Source of the DNA: Sphingobium sp. EP60837
Lineage (GTDB): Bacteria > Pseudomonadota > Alphaproteobacteria > Sphingomonadales > Sphingomonadaceae
NCBI RefSeq assembly: GCF_001658005.1
Contig: NZ_CP015986.1
Location: forward strand, 2,419,501 to 2,483,500
DNA length: 64,000 nucleotides
Reading direction: 5' to 3'
The notes beneath the pieces were generated by a model. That model worked only from the letters and a program-made list of their open reading frames with translations, was not told where the DNA came from and did not search any database. Position numbers and translations under genes: made by a program. This document shows positions 27,836 to 36,643 of the stretch, piece after piece (the first letter of the stretch is position 1; each line of letters opens with the position of its first letter).

Positions 27836-29809
27836 TCAGGCGTCTATCGCCTCTTCATCGACCGTCGCAGCATTTTCCTGGATGAAGGCGAAGCGGTGTG
27901 CGGGATTGGTGCCCATCAGCCGTTCGACAAGTTCGCGCACCTGTTGCCGATCCTCGACATCGTCGGGAAGGGTAATGCGGATCAGGCCGCGCGTCTTGGG
28001 ATCCATAGTGGTTTCGCGCAGCTGCATTGGATTCATCTCACCCAAGCCCTTGAAGCGGCTGATTTCGACCTTCTTCCCCTTGAACTCCTTGGCGAGCAGT
28101 TGCTCGCGATGGGCGTCGTCCTTGGCATAGAGGCTCTTGCCTCCGGCGACGAGGCGGTAGAGCGGCGGCTGCGCGAGGTAGAGATGGCCGCGCCGCACCA
28201 ATTCCGTCATTTCCTGAAAGAAGAAGGTCATGAGCAGCGTTGCGATATGCGCCCCATCCACGTCGGCGTCGGTCATGATGACAATGCGTTCGTAGCGGAG
28301 ATTGTCAGGATTGCAGTCCTTGCGCGTGCCGCAGCCGAGCGCGAGGATCATGTCCGCAATTTCCTGATTGGCGAGGATCTTTGCGTTATTTGCCGACGCG
28401 ACGTTCAATATCTTGCCGCGCAGGGGCAGGATCGCTTGCGTCTTGCGGTCGCGCGCCTGCTTGGCCGAGCCCCCGGCCGAATCGCCTTCGACCAGGAAGA
28501 TTTCAGTGCCTTCAGGATCGTCGGTCGAACAGTCGGTCAGCTTTCCAGGCAAACGGAGCTTGCGCGCGCTGGTCGCGGTCTTGCGCTTGACCTCTTTTTC
28601 CGCCTTCCGCTTGAGGCGTTCATCCATGCGGTCGATCACATAGGCGAGCAGCGCCTTGCCGCGTTCCATATGATCGGACAGGAAATGATCGAAATGGTCG
28701 CGCACCGCATTTTCGACCAGCCTTGCAGCCTCGGGACTGGTGAGTCGGTCTTTGGTCTGGCTCTGGAACTGCGGGTCGCGGATGAAGACCGACAGCATGA
28801 TCTCTGACGAGGTCACGATGTCGTCGGCGGTAATGTCCTTCGCCTTCTTGTTGCCGACCAGTTCGGCGAACGCCCGAATGCCCTTCACGAGTGCGGCGCG
28901 CAGGCCAGTTTCATGGGTGCCGCCGTCCGGCGTCGGGATGGTGTTGCAATACCAGCTGTAACTGCCGTCGGACCAGAGCGGCCAAGCGATCGCCCATTCG
29001 ACGCGGCCGGCGGTGTCGGGAAAATCCTGGCTGCCGGAGAAGAAGGCGCTGGTCGCACATTCGCGCGTGCCGACCTGTTCCTTAAGATGATCGGCAAGAC
29101 CGCCGGGGAATTGGAAGACGGCGTCGGCTGGCGTGTCGTCGCTGATAAGTTCGGGCGCGCATTTCCAACGGATTTCGACGCCTGCGAACAGATAGGCTTT
29201 GGAGCGTGCGAGGCGGTAAAGCCGGGCGGGTTTGAACTTCTGCTCGCCGAAAATCTCATGATCCGGGATGAAGCTGACCGATGTGCCACGCCGGTTGGGA
29301 GCGGCTCCGACCTTTTCCAGCCCGCTGGTGGGTAGCCCTTGGGCGAAGCTCTGGCGGAACAATTCCTTGTTGATGGCGACTTCGACGACGGTGACGACCG
29401 ACAGGGCGTTGACGACACTGATGCCGACGCCATGGAGACCCCCCGAGGTTGCATAAGCCTTGTCGGTGAACTTGCCGCCGGAATGGAGCGTGGTGAGAAT
29501 GACCTCCAGCGCCGACTTGCCGGGGAATTTGGGATGGAGACCAACGGGGATCCCGCGACCGTTGTCCGTGATGGTCAGTTTGTTGCCGGGTTCCAGCGTG
29601 ACCTCAATCCGGGTTGCATGGCCCGCGACCGCTTCGTCCATGCTGTTGTCGAGCACTTCGCTGGCAAGGTGATGCAGCGCTCGCTCGTCCGTGCCGCCGA
29701 TATACATGCCGGGACGGCGGCGCACCGGCTCCAGTCCTTCGAGAACTTCGATGGAGGATGCATCATAACCGGAAGAGGAGAGCGGCTGGCTCGCGAACAG
29801 ATCGGACAT
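27836..29809 (-). CDS. parE: DNA topoisomerase IV subunit B
   Basis: The ATPase subunit of topoisomerase IV, which decatenates daughter chromosomes. It has the GHKL ATP site (EVLDNSMDEAVAG, DNGRGIPVGLHPKFPGKSALEVILTTLHSGGKF, GGLHGVGISVVNALS), the transducer domain, and a Toprim domain with VEGDSAGGSAKQARDRKTQAILPLRGKILNV and MTDADVDGAHI. The C-terminal LVERLMGTNPAHRFAFIQENA is typical. About 657 residues. I prefer the ATG at 29809 (MSDLF) over an in-frame GTG 6 bases upstream. GyrB is closely related, but the length and the LRGKILNVASANNAK region favour ParE. Confidence 0.93.
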   Translation of the reverse strand: MSDLFASQPLSSSGYDASSIEVLEGLEPVRRRPGMYIGGTDERALHHLASEVLDNSMDEAVAGHATRIEVTLEPGNKLTITDNGRGIPVGLHPKFPGKSALEVILTTLHSGGKFTDKAYATSGGLHGVGISVVNALSVVTVVEVAINKELFRQSFAQGLPTSGLEKVGAAPNRRGTSVSFIPDHEIFGEQKFKPARLYRLARSKAYLFAGVEIRWKCAPELISDDTPADAVFQFPGGLADHLKEQVGTRECATSAFFSGSQDFPDTAGRVEWAIAWPLWSDGSYSWYCNTIPTPDGGTHETGLRAALVKGIRAFAELVGNKKAKDITADDIVTSSEIMLSVFIRDPQFQSQTKDRLTSPEAARLVENAVRDHFDHFLSDHMERGKALLAYVIDRMDERLKRKAEKEVKRKTATSARKLRLPGKLTDCSTDDPEGTEIFLVEGDSAGGSAKQARDRKTQAILPLRGKILNVASANNAKILANQEIADMILALGCGTRKDCNPDNLRYERIVIMTDADVDGAHIATLLMTFFFQEMTELVRRGHLYLAQPPLYRLVAGGKSLYAKDDAHREQLLAKEFKGKKVEISRFKGLGEMNPMQLRETTMDPKTRGLIRITLPDDVEDRQQVRELVERLMGTNPAHRFAFIQENAATVDEEAIDA

Positions 29810-29851
29810 GCGCACAAGCTATAAGGGGGTACGCCGTCTGTGCAAGCGGGA

Positions 29852-29879
29852 GGGGCCGGTTCAACGGTGAACCGGCCCC
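29852..29879 (-). terminator. Strong hairpin between gcrA and parE
   Basis: A perfect 12-base stem (GGGGCCGGTTCA with TGAACCGGCCCC) around a 4-base loop. The minus-strand side lacks a U-run, so it may terminate weakly for gcrA or act as an mRNA 3'-end stabiliser. The plus side is followed by AATTTAAT. Confidence 0.6.
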
Positions 29880-29926
29880 AATTTAATCTGGTTAAACCTT
29901 CGCTCGAAGCGAACAGATAGGGAAGT

Positions 29927-30607
29927 TTACCGCACCCTCGGGCCGCCGAATGGCAGCGGCGGGGGCGGACGGCGGGTGCCGCGGGGCAGTTGGGCCTGAT
30001 AGGCCCGGCCACAATGTTCGACGCAATAGGGGAAGCCGGGGTTCACCGCTTCGCCGCAGAAGTGGAAATCGGGTTCGCCCGGGTGGCCCATCGGCCATTT
30101 ACAAATGCGTTCTGTCAGGTCGAGCAGCGTCGTCTTCCCCGCGATTTCGGGGCTCGGCTTAGCAGGCACCAAGCGGCGCGGCGGAGCAGGCGGGATGGGA
30201 GCCTGCTGGTCGCCCGGGCCCTGACGCAGGAAGCCGCCGGGGCCGACTGAAATGATGCGCGGCTGCGGCGCGGCAGGCGGAGCGTCCGCGGCGGGCGCAG
30301 CGAATGAAGGCGCAGGGGCAGCAGCCGGGGGCGCAGCGCGAACTGGCGCGGGCGCACTATGCTGCACAGGCGCGGGCTTGGGCGCTTCGGCCTCAGGCGA
30401 CGGCGTGGCTTTGCGCACTGGAGCGGCCTTCTTCGGCGCCTCGTTGGCTTTCACGGGCGAAGGACGCGACTGAAGGCCAAGGCGGTGCGCCTTGCCGATC
30501 ACGGCGTTGCGGCTGACTCCACCCAGTTCGTCCGCGATCTGGCTGGCGGTCAGGCCCTTTTCCCACATTGCCTTGAGCTGGTCGATACGCTCGTCGGTCC
30601 AGGACAA
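29927..30607 (-). CDS. gcrA: GcrA cell-cycle regulator
   Basis: GcrA is an alphaproteobacterial sigma70-associated regulator that activates cell-cycle promoters, preferentially those methylated at GANTC by CcrM. The N-terminal DNA-binding segment is clear (SWTDERIDQLKAMWEKGLTA, SQIADELGGVSRNAVIGKAHRLGL, residues 2-45). A Pro/Ala-rich linker (about 50-165) joins it to the RNA-polymerase-interaction region RICKWPMGHPGEPDFHFCGE and CVEHCGRAYQAQLPRG. The 226 residues are longer than Caulobacter GcrA because of the linker. It diverges from the ABC-2 permease gene and lies upstream of parE on the same strand. Confidence 0.93.
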   Translation of the reverse strand: MSWTDERIDQLKAMWEKGLTASQIADELGGVSRNAVIGKAHRLGLQSRPSPVKANEAPKKAAPVRKATPSPEAEAPKPAPVQHSAPAPVRAAPPAAAPAPSFAAPAADAPPAAPQPRIISVGPGGFLRQGPGDQQAPIPPAPPRRLVPAKPSPEIAGKTTLLDLTERICKWPMGHPGEPDFHFCGEAVNPGFPYCVEHCGRAYQAQLPRGTRRPPPPLPFGGPRVR

Positions 30608-30723
30608 TGAATGACTCCTCGAATTCTTAAATTTCGCGCCCTATATGGGGCGCGCCTGCACAGGTTCAAACCCGTGCACAACGCCCTTGCGGCACATCCG
30701 ACCAGCCGATAGTCGATCCAAGC

Positions 30724-31572
30724 ATGAACGACCAGTCCCAATTTGCAGCTTCTTCCCGGACCAGCCCCGCTTTTCACGAGCCGGGCGAGCTTGTCATCCG
30801 CAATGTGAACTGGGCGGGGACGCGCGCCCTGTACCGGAAGGAAGTGCGGCGCTTCATGAAGGTGCAGCTCCAAACCATATGGGCGCCTGCCGTCACGACG
30901 CTGATGTTCCTGGTCATCTTTTCCGTCGCGCTCGGCGGGGCCGACCGGCGAGTGCTGGGCGTGCCCTTTGCCGATTTCATCGCGCCCGGCCTGATGATCA
31001 TGGGCATGATGAACAATGCTTTTGCCAACAGCAGTTTTTCGCTGCTCGCGGGCAAGATGCAGGGGACGTTGATCGATTATCTCATGCCGCCCTTGTCCAA
31101 CAGCGAATTGCTGCTGGCGCTGGTGGGGGCTGCGGTGACGCGCGCTTTCTGCGTGGGGCTGGCGCTTTGGGGAGCGATGGCGCTGTGGCCGGGCGTGCAT
31201 GTGACGCCTGCACATCCCTGGGCGATTGCCTGGTTCGGCCTGATGGGCGCGGCGCTGACAGCCTTCATCGGCGTGATGACATCGATCTGGGCGGAGAAGT
31301 TCGACCATGCCGCTGCGATCACCAATTTCGTGATCGGGCCAATGACCCTGCTGTCCGGAACCTTCTATTCAATTGATAGGCTTGCGCCGGTATTCCAGGC
31401 GATCAGCCATGCCAACCCGTTTTTCTATGCGATTTCCGGTTTCCGCTATGGCTTTGTCGCGGCGGCGGATGGGGATGTGGTGGTGGGAAGTGTGGTGCTG
31501 CTGGGGCTCAACATGGCGCTGGGCGTGCTATGTTATGTGCTGCTGAAGCGCGGGTGGAAGTTGAAGGCTTGA
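30724..31572 (+). CDS. ABC-2 type transporter permease
   Basis: A 282-residue inner membrane permease with a soluble N-terminus (about 35 residues) and six hydrophobic segments, beginning WAPAVTTLMFLVIFSVALGG. The central FADFIAPGLMIMGMMNNAFANSSFS and GTLIDYLMPPLSNSELLLA stretches and the later LLSGTFYSIDRLAPVFQAISHANPFFYAISGFRYGF are characteristic of the ABC-2 family (NodJ/DrrB-like exporters of lipids, drugs or glycans). No ATPase gene lies next to it in this window: gcrA diverges upstream and the ugd cluster converges downstream. The substrate is unknown. Confidence 0.88.
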   Translation: MNDQSQFAASSRTSPAFHEPGELVIRNVNWAGTRALYRKEVRRFMKVQLQTIWAPAVTTLMFLVIFSVALGGADRRVLGVPFADFIAPGLMIMGMMNNAFANSSFSLLAGKMQGTLIDYLMPPLSNSELLLALVGAAVTRAFCVGLALWGAMALWPGVHVTPAHPWAIAWFGLMGAALTAFIGVMTSIWAEKFDHAAAITNFVIGPMTLLSGTFYSIDRLAPVFQAISHANPFFYAISGFRYGFVAAADGDVVVGSVVLLGLNMALGVLCYVLLKRGWKLKA

Positions 31573-31610
31573 TCCACACAGTTTTTTGGTGACCGCACTT
31601 GGTTGGCTGA

Positions 31611-31736
31611 TCAAGTCAATCCTGCCATCACAGGCACCACTTGCGTGATCAGGAACAGCAGTCCTGCCGCGATCACCCAATGTTGGAGGCGGGGAAAGGC
31701 GGGCCCGTCCCGCCTTTCCTCCGGCAATGTAGCCAT
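31611..31736 (-). CDS. Small single-pass membrane protein coupled to ugd
   Basis: A 41-codon frame beginning MATLPEERRDGP, with one hydrophobic helix near the C-terminus (HWVIAAGLLFLITQVVPVMAGL). Its ATG shares a base with the ugd stop codon (TGATG), and AAGGGC lies about 10 bases upstream within the ugd end, so translation by re-initiation is plausible. The charged N-terminus followed by a C-terminal helix fits a small membrane protein, possibly a modulator of polysaccharide synthesis. No family was recognised. Confidence 0.5.
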   Translation of the reverse strand: MATLPEERRDGPAFPRLQHWVIAAGLLFLITQVVPVMAGLT

Positions 31737-33052
31737 CAGGCGATGCCCTTGCCGCCTACACGTGTGAGGGCGAAGCCTGCCGTTTCCGCTTCGCTCCGCG
31801 GGTAGATATTGCGTAGGTCGATCAGCAGCGGCTTGTTCATCGAGGCTGCCAGGCGCTTCAAATCGAGTGCCCGGAAAATATCCCATTCAGTGACCAGCAC
31901 TAGCGCGTCCGCTTCCCTAGCGGCTTCATAAGCGTCCTTCACCATCGTCACGCTGGGCATCATCGGCTTGGCGACTTCCATGCCTTCGGGATCATAAGCG
32001 ACGATCCGGGCGCCTGCATCTTCCAGCGCTTGCACGATGGCGAGGCTGGGTGCATCGCGCATGTCATCGGTGTTGGGCTTGAAGGTGAGGCCCAGCAGCG
32101 CGACGGTTTTGCCCCGCGCTTCGCCGCCAAGAGCTTTCACGATCTTGCGGCCCATGGCGCGCTTGCGCAGGTCGTTCACCTGCACGACCGTTTCGACTAT
32201 GCGGATTGGCGTGTCATAATCCTGGCCCGTCTTGACCAGTGCAAGCGTATCCTTAGGAAAGCAGGATCCGCCATAGCCGGGGCCGGCATGCAGGAATTTG
32301 CTGCCGATGCGGTTGTCGAGGCCGATGCCGCGCGAAACGTCCTGCACCTCAGCGCCGACCGCTTCGCACAGGTCGGCCATCTCATTGATGAAGGTGATTT
32401 TGGTGGCAAGGAAAGCGTTGGCGGCATATTTGATCAGCTCTGCCGTCCGCCGGCCGGTGAACATGACCGGCGCCTGATTGAGGTTCAGCGGACGGTAGAT
32501 CTGCGCCATGACAGCGGTTGCCCGCTCATCGCCGGTGGTGCCGACGACAACGCGGTCGGGCCGTTTGAAATCGCTGATTGCCGCGCCCTCGCGCAAAAAT
32601 TCAGGATTGGAGACGACCTGGATGTCGAGGTCGGGGCGGGCTTCGCGCACGATTCGTTCGACTTCATCACCAGTGCCGACTGGAACGGTGGATTTGGTGA
32701 CGATGACAGTTGGACCATCAACGGTTTCTGCGATCTCGCGTGCGGCGGCATAGACATAGCTGAGGTCTGCGTGACCGTCGCCCCGACGCGAGGGCGTGCC
32801 CACCGCAATGAAGATGGCGTCTGCGCCCTTCACCCCGGCGGCGAGATCCGTGGTGAAGGTCAGGCGGCCGGCCGCGGCGTTGTTGGCGACAAGCTGATCC
32901 AGGCCAGGCTCAAAGATCGGCATGCGACCGGATTCGATCGCATCAATCTTGCGGGCGTCCTTATCCACGCAGCAGACGTCATGGCCGAAATCGGCGAAAC
33001 AGGCGCCCGAAACCAGGCCTACATATCCCGTGCCGATCATCGTGATCTTCAT
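31736..33052 (-). CDS. ugd: UDP-glucose 6-dehydrogenase
   Basis: Oxidises UDP-glucose to UDP-glucuronate with two NAD+, supplying acidic sugar for capsule or exopolysaccharide. The 438 residues run from the NAD motif MIGTGYVGLVSGACFADFGH, through TKSTVPVGTGDEVE and VSNPEFLREGAAISDFKRPDRVVVG. They continue through AELIKYAANAFLATKITFINEMADLCE and the catalytic Cys in GPGYGGSCFPKDTLAL to LLGLTFKPNTDDMRDAPS. I chose MKITMIGTG as start; the frame can extend 20 codons upstream with no conservation. It diverges from wecB with 161 bases between starts. Confidence 0.95.
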   Translation of the reverse strand: MKITMIGTGYVGLVSGACFADFGHDVCCVDKDARKIDAIESGRMPIFEPGLDQLVANNAAAGRLTFTTDLAAGVKGADAIFIAVGTPSRRGDGHADLSYVYAAAREIAETVDGPTVIVTKSTVPVGTGDEVERIVREARPDLDIQVVSNPEFLREGAAISDFKRPDRVVVGTTGDERATAVMAQIYRPLNLNQAPVMFTGRRTAELIKYAANAFLATKITFINEMADLCEAVGAEVQDVSRGIGLDNRIGSKFLHAGPGYGGSCFPKDTLALVKTGQDYDTPIRIVETVVQVNDLRKRAMGRKIVKALGGEARGKTVALLGLTFKPNTDDMRDAPSLAIVQALEDAGARIVAYDPEGMEVAKPMMPSVTMVKDAYEAAREADALVLVTEWDIFRALDLKRLAASMNKPLLIDLRNIYPRSEAETAGFALTRVGGKGIA

Positions 33053-33213
33053 AAAACTACCCGCAGCCTCGCTGGAAAAATGAAAGGTTGACGCGGCCCT
33101 AGCATAGGTCATTGCGCGTGCGAAAGCGCGCGTCGGAATTACCCCTATGTTCAGGGGATGGTTACGATTTGCTGGCAGGGGGTAGCCTTAAAGGCTCGCA
33201 TCAGGGGGCAAAG

Positions 33214-34359
33214 ATGAAAGTTGCGGTGGTATTCGGGACTCGTCCCGAAGCGATCAAGTTGTTTCCGGTCATTCATGCGTTACGTGCGCGCGATAATGTG
33301 GACGTACGCGTCATCGTGACGGCGCAGCATCGTGGACTGTTGGACCAGGTGCTGGAAATTGCGGGTATCAAGCCGGACATCGACTTGAACGCGATGATGC
33401 CCAATCAGACGCTCGATGGGCTAACCGCCAAACTCATTGTGGAGCTGGGCAAGGCGTTCGATCTGGAAAAGCCCGATCGGGTGCTAGTGCATGGCGACAC
33501 GCTGACCACCATGGTTGCCAGCCTCGCCGCCTATTATCGCCAAATTCCCGTTGGCCACGTCGAAGCCGGGCTACGGAGCGGAGATATCTATCATCCCTGG
33601 CCTGAAGAGGTGAACCGCCGCGTCGTCGCGTGCATTGCGGACATGAATTTCGCGCCGACAGATGCAGCCGCGGCGGCGCTCTTAAGTGAAAACCGCGATG
33701 CCCGGGGTATCCATGTTACCGGCAATACGGTGATCGACGCGCTGTTGGCTACGCGCGAGCGGATTGGCGCGATGCCCTCACTTGCGCAGGGACTGGACGA
33801 TCTAGCTGCGCGATTTGCCGGGAAGCGGATCGTTGCAGTGACCAGCCACAGGCGTGAGAATTTCGGCGGAGGCATGGAAGCGATCGCCCGTTCCATTGCG
33901 GACATAGCGGCGCGACCTGATGTGGCGGTGATCTTCCCCGTCCATCCCAACCCCAATGTGCGGCCTGTGATGGAGGCGGTGTTGGGCGGACTGCCCAATG
34001 TGGCGATGATCGAACCGCTGGATTATCCGCATTTCGTCCGGCTGCTGGATATGTGCCATCTGGTCCTCACCGACAGCGGCGGGGTTCAGGAGGAAGCGCC
34101 CTCGCTGGGTAAGCCGGTGCTGGTGATGCGCGAGACGACCGAGCGGCCGGAAGGCGTCGCCGCCGGGACGGCGAAGCTCGTCGGTACGGATCGGGTGCAG
34201 ATCGTGAGAGAGGTGCTGGCGCTGCTGGACGACGAGGCTGCATATGCGGCGATGGCGCGGGCGCATAATCCGTTCGGCGATGGCCACGCGGCGCAGCGGA
34301 TCGCGGCAGTCATCGCTGCTGATGGAGCACGGGCCGAGGGGCTGGATCAAGCCGCCTGA
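33214..34359 (+). CDS. wecB: UDP-N-acetylglucosamine 2-epimerase (non-hydrolysing)
   Basis: Interconverts UDP-GlcNAc and UDP-ManNAc in the cytoplasm. The 381-residue GT-B-fold enzyme has FGTRPEAIKLFPVI at the N-terminus, VHGDTLTTMVASLAAYY, GHVEAGLRSGDIYHPWPEEVNRR, TSHRRENFGGGM, FPVHPNPNVR and the UDP-binding LTDSGGVQEEAPSLGKPVLVMRETTERPEG. The ATG at 33214 is preceded by AGGGGGCAAAG; a longer frame from 33112 is not supported. It lies 152 bases upstream of wecC, which would use its product. Confidence 0.95.
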   Translation: MKVAVVFGTRPEAIKLFPVIHALRARDNVDVRVIVTAQHRGLLDQVLEIAGIKPDIDLNAMMPNQTLDGLTAKLIVELGKAFDLEKPDRVLVHGDTLTTMVASLAAYYRQIPVGHVEAGLRSGDIYHPWPEEVNRRVVACIADMNFAPTDAAAAALLSENRDARGIHVTGNTVIDALLATRERIGAMPSLAQGLDDLAARFAGKRIVAVTSHRRENFGGGMEAIARSIADIAARPDVAVIFPVHPNPNVRPVMEAVLGGLPNVAMIEPLDYPHFVRLLDMCHLVLTDSGGVQEEAPSLGKPVLVMRETTERPEGVAAGTAKLVGTDRVQIVREVLALLDDEAAYAAMARAHNPFGDGHAAQRIAAVIAADGARAEGLDQAA

Positions 34360-34511
34360 ACCGAAGCCCTCGCTTGTAAGCGGGATTGCTCCGCACCTGC
34401 ATTTTGCACTGCCGCCTTCGCGTCCATCCGAAGAATGGAAAGCCGTTACCAAAATCTTCAGCATTTCCTTGCAGAAACTGGCGGCAAATCATCGGCTTCC
34501 AGGATCATTGC

Positions 34512-35807
34512 ATGCCCATCGACAAGCAGCAGACGGTTTCGGTCATCGGGCTCGGCTATATCGGCTTGCCGACCGCCGCTCTGATCGCGCGGGGCGGGGC
34601 GCAGGTCGTCGGCGTGGACGTCAGTGCTCATGTGGTCGAGACCGTCAATTCCGGCCGTGTCCATATTGAGGAAGTCGATCTCGACGGTTTGGTGCAGGGC
34701 GTCGTTGCGCGAGGCAATCTGCGCGCCAGCCTGACCGTCGAGCCTAGCGATGTCTTTATCATAGCGGTGCCCACTCCTGTTTCAGAGGACCGCGCGCCCG
34801 ACATTTCCCATGTGCTGAAAGCCGCACGCACCGTCGCTGACGTGTTGAAGGCTGGCGATACGGTGATCCTTGAATCCACCTCGCCGGTGGGCACGACCGA
34901 AGCGATGCGCGACCTGTTTTCTCAGCTGCGCCCGGACCTCAAGATGCCGGGGCAGGGCGGAGCGGGCGACGTCGCTATCGCCTATTGTCCCGAACGCGTT
35001 CTGCCCGGCCGCATCCTGGTCGAACTGATAGACAATGATCGCTGCATCGGCGGCATTACCCCACGCTGCGCGCGCCGGGCGCTAGCCTTTTACCGCCAGT
35101 TCGTCCGGGGTGCGTGCATCACCACCAATGCGCGTGCGGCAGAGATGGTGAAGCTGGTCGAAAACAGCTTCCGCGACGTCAACATCGCGTTTGCCAACGA
35201 GCTTTCCGTCATCGCCGAAGGCATGAATATCGATGTGTGGGAAGTTATCCGGCTCGCTAACCGTCATCCGCGGGTCAACATCCTGTCTCCGGGCCCCGGC
35301 GTCGGGGGCCATTGCATTGCCGTCGATCCGTGGTTCATTGTCCATGGCGATCCCGAAAACAGCCGCCTGATCCGTACAGCGCGTGAGGTGAATGACGCCA
35401 AGACCGACCATGTGGTTGCAAAGGCTTCCGACCTGATCGATGACTTTCCAGGCGAAGAAATCGCCTGCCTCGGCCTAGCGTTCAAGGCGAATATCGACGA
35501 CTTCCGCGAAAGCCCAGCAGTGAAGGTCGCCGCCCGGCTTGCTCGTCGCTATGGCCGGCGCGTCAAGTTGGTCGAACCCTATGCTCATGATCTGCCGATG
35601 GAATTTGCAGGCACTGGCGCGGAGTTGATCGATCTCGATACGGCTCTGGAACAATGCGGCGTTTTCGTCATTCTAGTGGATCATGACATGTTCGCATCAG
35701 TCCCGGTGGACGAGCGCGTCGGCAAGGCCGTCTATGACACGCGCGGGGTTTGGCCCGACCAGCCTCGCCGGGTTGCGCACGATCAGCCGGGGCGTATCGC
35801 GGTTTGA
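34512..35807 (+). CDS. wecC: UDP-N-acetyl-D-mannosamine dehydrogenase
   Basis: Oxidises UDP-ManNAc to UDP-ManNAcA with NAD+. The 431 residues include VSVIGLGYIGLPTAALIARGG (Rossmann motif), ESTSPVGTTEAM, AYCPERVLPGRI, EMVKLVENSFRDVNIAFANELSVIAE, the active-site Cys in GPGVGGHCIAVDPWFIV, and LGLAFKANIDDFRESPAVKV. PERVLPG and GHCIAVDPWF distinguish it from UDP-glucose dehydrogenase and fit WecC. The start at 34512 (MPIDKQQTV) follows the conserved family N-terminus; the longer frame from 34386 overlaps non-coding spacer. Confidence 0.94.
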   Translation: MPIDKQQTVSVIGLGYIGLPTAALIARGGAQVVGVDVSAHVVETVNSGRVHIEEVDLDGLVQGVVARGNLRASLTVEPSDVFIIAVPTPVSEDRAPDISHVLKAARTVADVLKAGDTVILESTSPVGTTEAMRDLFSQLRPDLKMPGQGGAGDVAIAYCPERVLPGRILVELIDNDRCIGGITPRCARRALAFYRQFVRGACITTNARAAEMVKLVENSFRDVNIAFANELSVIAEGMNIDVWEVIRLANRHPRVNILSPGPGVGGHCIAVDPWFIVHGDPENSRLIRTAREVNDAKTDHVVAKASDLIDDFPGEEIACLGLAFKANIDDFRESPAVKVAARLARRYGRRVKLVEPYAHDLPMEFAGTGAELIDLDTALEQCGVFVILVDHDMFASVPVDERVGKAVYDTRGVWPDQPRRVAHDQPGRIAV

Positions 35808-35881
35808 CAGAGTAGGGCCCCGTCCAAACTGGTTTGCCCGTAGTTGCCATGACCTTTCTGCCTCGTTAACCCCGCGCAAGG

Positions 35882-35901
35882 TGTCCGCCGCTTGGCGGAC
35901 A
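35882..35901 (+). promoter_or_regulatory. Perfect hairpin in the leader of the polysaccharide export operon
   Basis: TGTCCGCC and GGCGGACA form a perfect 8-base stem with a GCTT loop, 31 bases before the export lipoprotein start. There is no following T-run, so it is not a normal terminator. A leader regulatory structure or protein site is possible. Confidence 0.45.
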
Positions 35902-35932
35902 GCCTGAAAAGCGTGGGGAATTTAGAGCGGAC

Positions 35933-36643
35933 ATGGACAGGCCGAGCGACAGGATGAACCGGGCTCTGGCCGTCGCGACGGTCTGCGCCCTGCTCAGCGC
36001 TTGTTCAACGGCGGCCACTGTCCCAAGGGGAGATGCGGCCTATGTGGTGATCCCGCCAGCCCAGGCCTTGGGGGCCGATTACCGCATTTCTTCCGATGAT
36101 GTGCTGCGGATACAGGTTTTTCATGAGCCCGGCTTGTCGCTTGAGGATGCGCAGGTCACCGCTGCGGGAGTGGTGCGCATGCCCCTGATCGGCGATGTGC
36201 CGGTCGCTGGGCTGTCTGCGGGCGAAGCGTCCGATGTTATAGCGGGCAGGCTTGGTGAGCGTTATCTGGTCTCGCCTCAGGTCACGATCTTCGTGAAGAA
36301 AGCGGTAGGCCGGCGCATCACCGTCGATGGCGAGGTGCGCGAACCGGGACTGTTCCCGGTCGATGGCCGCATGAGCCTGCTGCAGGCAGTCGCGCTGGCG
36401 AAGGGACCGACCCGCCTCGCTCGTATCAAGCAGATCATTGTTGTCCGGCAAACGGATGGTGATCGGAAGGCGGCGCTGTTCGATCTTTCGGCCATTCGGA
36501 AGGGTGAGGCGCCTGACCCGGAAATCCTGCCCGGCGACACCGTTATCGTCGGATTATCGCGTGCGAAGGCTATACTTGGCGGCACCTTGTTGGCGCTGCC
36601 CGCAATCGGCGCAGGCTTTGTTGCGCTCGATGGGGGGCGCTGA
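35933..36643 (+). CDS. Polysaccharide export outer membrane lipoprotein (Wza/BexD type)
   Basis: A 236-residue exported lipoprotein with a lipobox (CALLSAC, Cys about residue 23). The Poly_export domain follows (DYRISSDDVLRIQVFHEPGLSLEDAQVTAAGVVRMPLIG, GERYLVSPQVTIFV), then an SLBB domain (RITVDGEVREPGLFPVDGRMSLLQAVALAKG). It ends with a hydrophobic stretch (LGGTLLALPAIGAGFVAL). Wza-type proteins form the outer membrane channel for capsule or exopolysaccharide. The start could be the ATG 7 codons later. The stop and the next start overlap as TGATG, coupling it to the Wzc-type protein. Confidence 0.92.
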   Translation: MDRPSDRMNRALAVATVCALLSACSTAATVPRGDAAYVVIPPAQALGADYRISSDDVLRIQVFHEPGLSLEDAQVTAAGVVRMPLIGDVPVAGLSAGEASDVIAGRLGERYLVSPQVTIFVKKAVGRRITVDGEVREPGLFPVDGRMSLLQAVALAKGPTRLARIKQIIVVRQTDGDRKAALFDLSAIRKGEAPDPEILPGDTVIVGLSRAKAILGGTLLALPAIGAGFVALDGGR

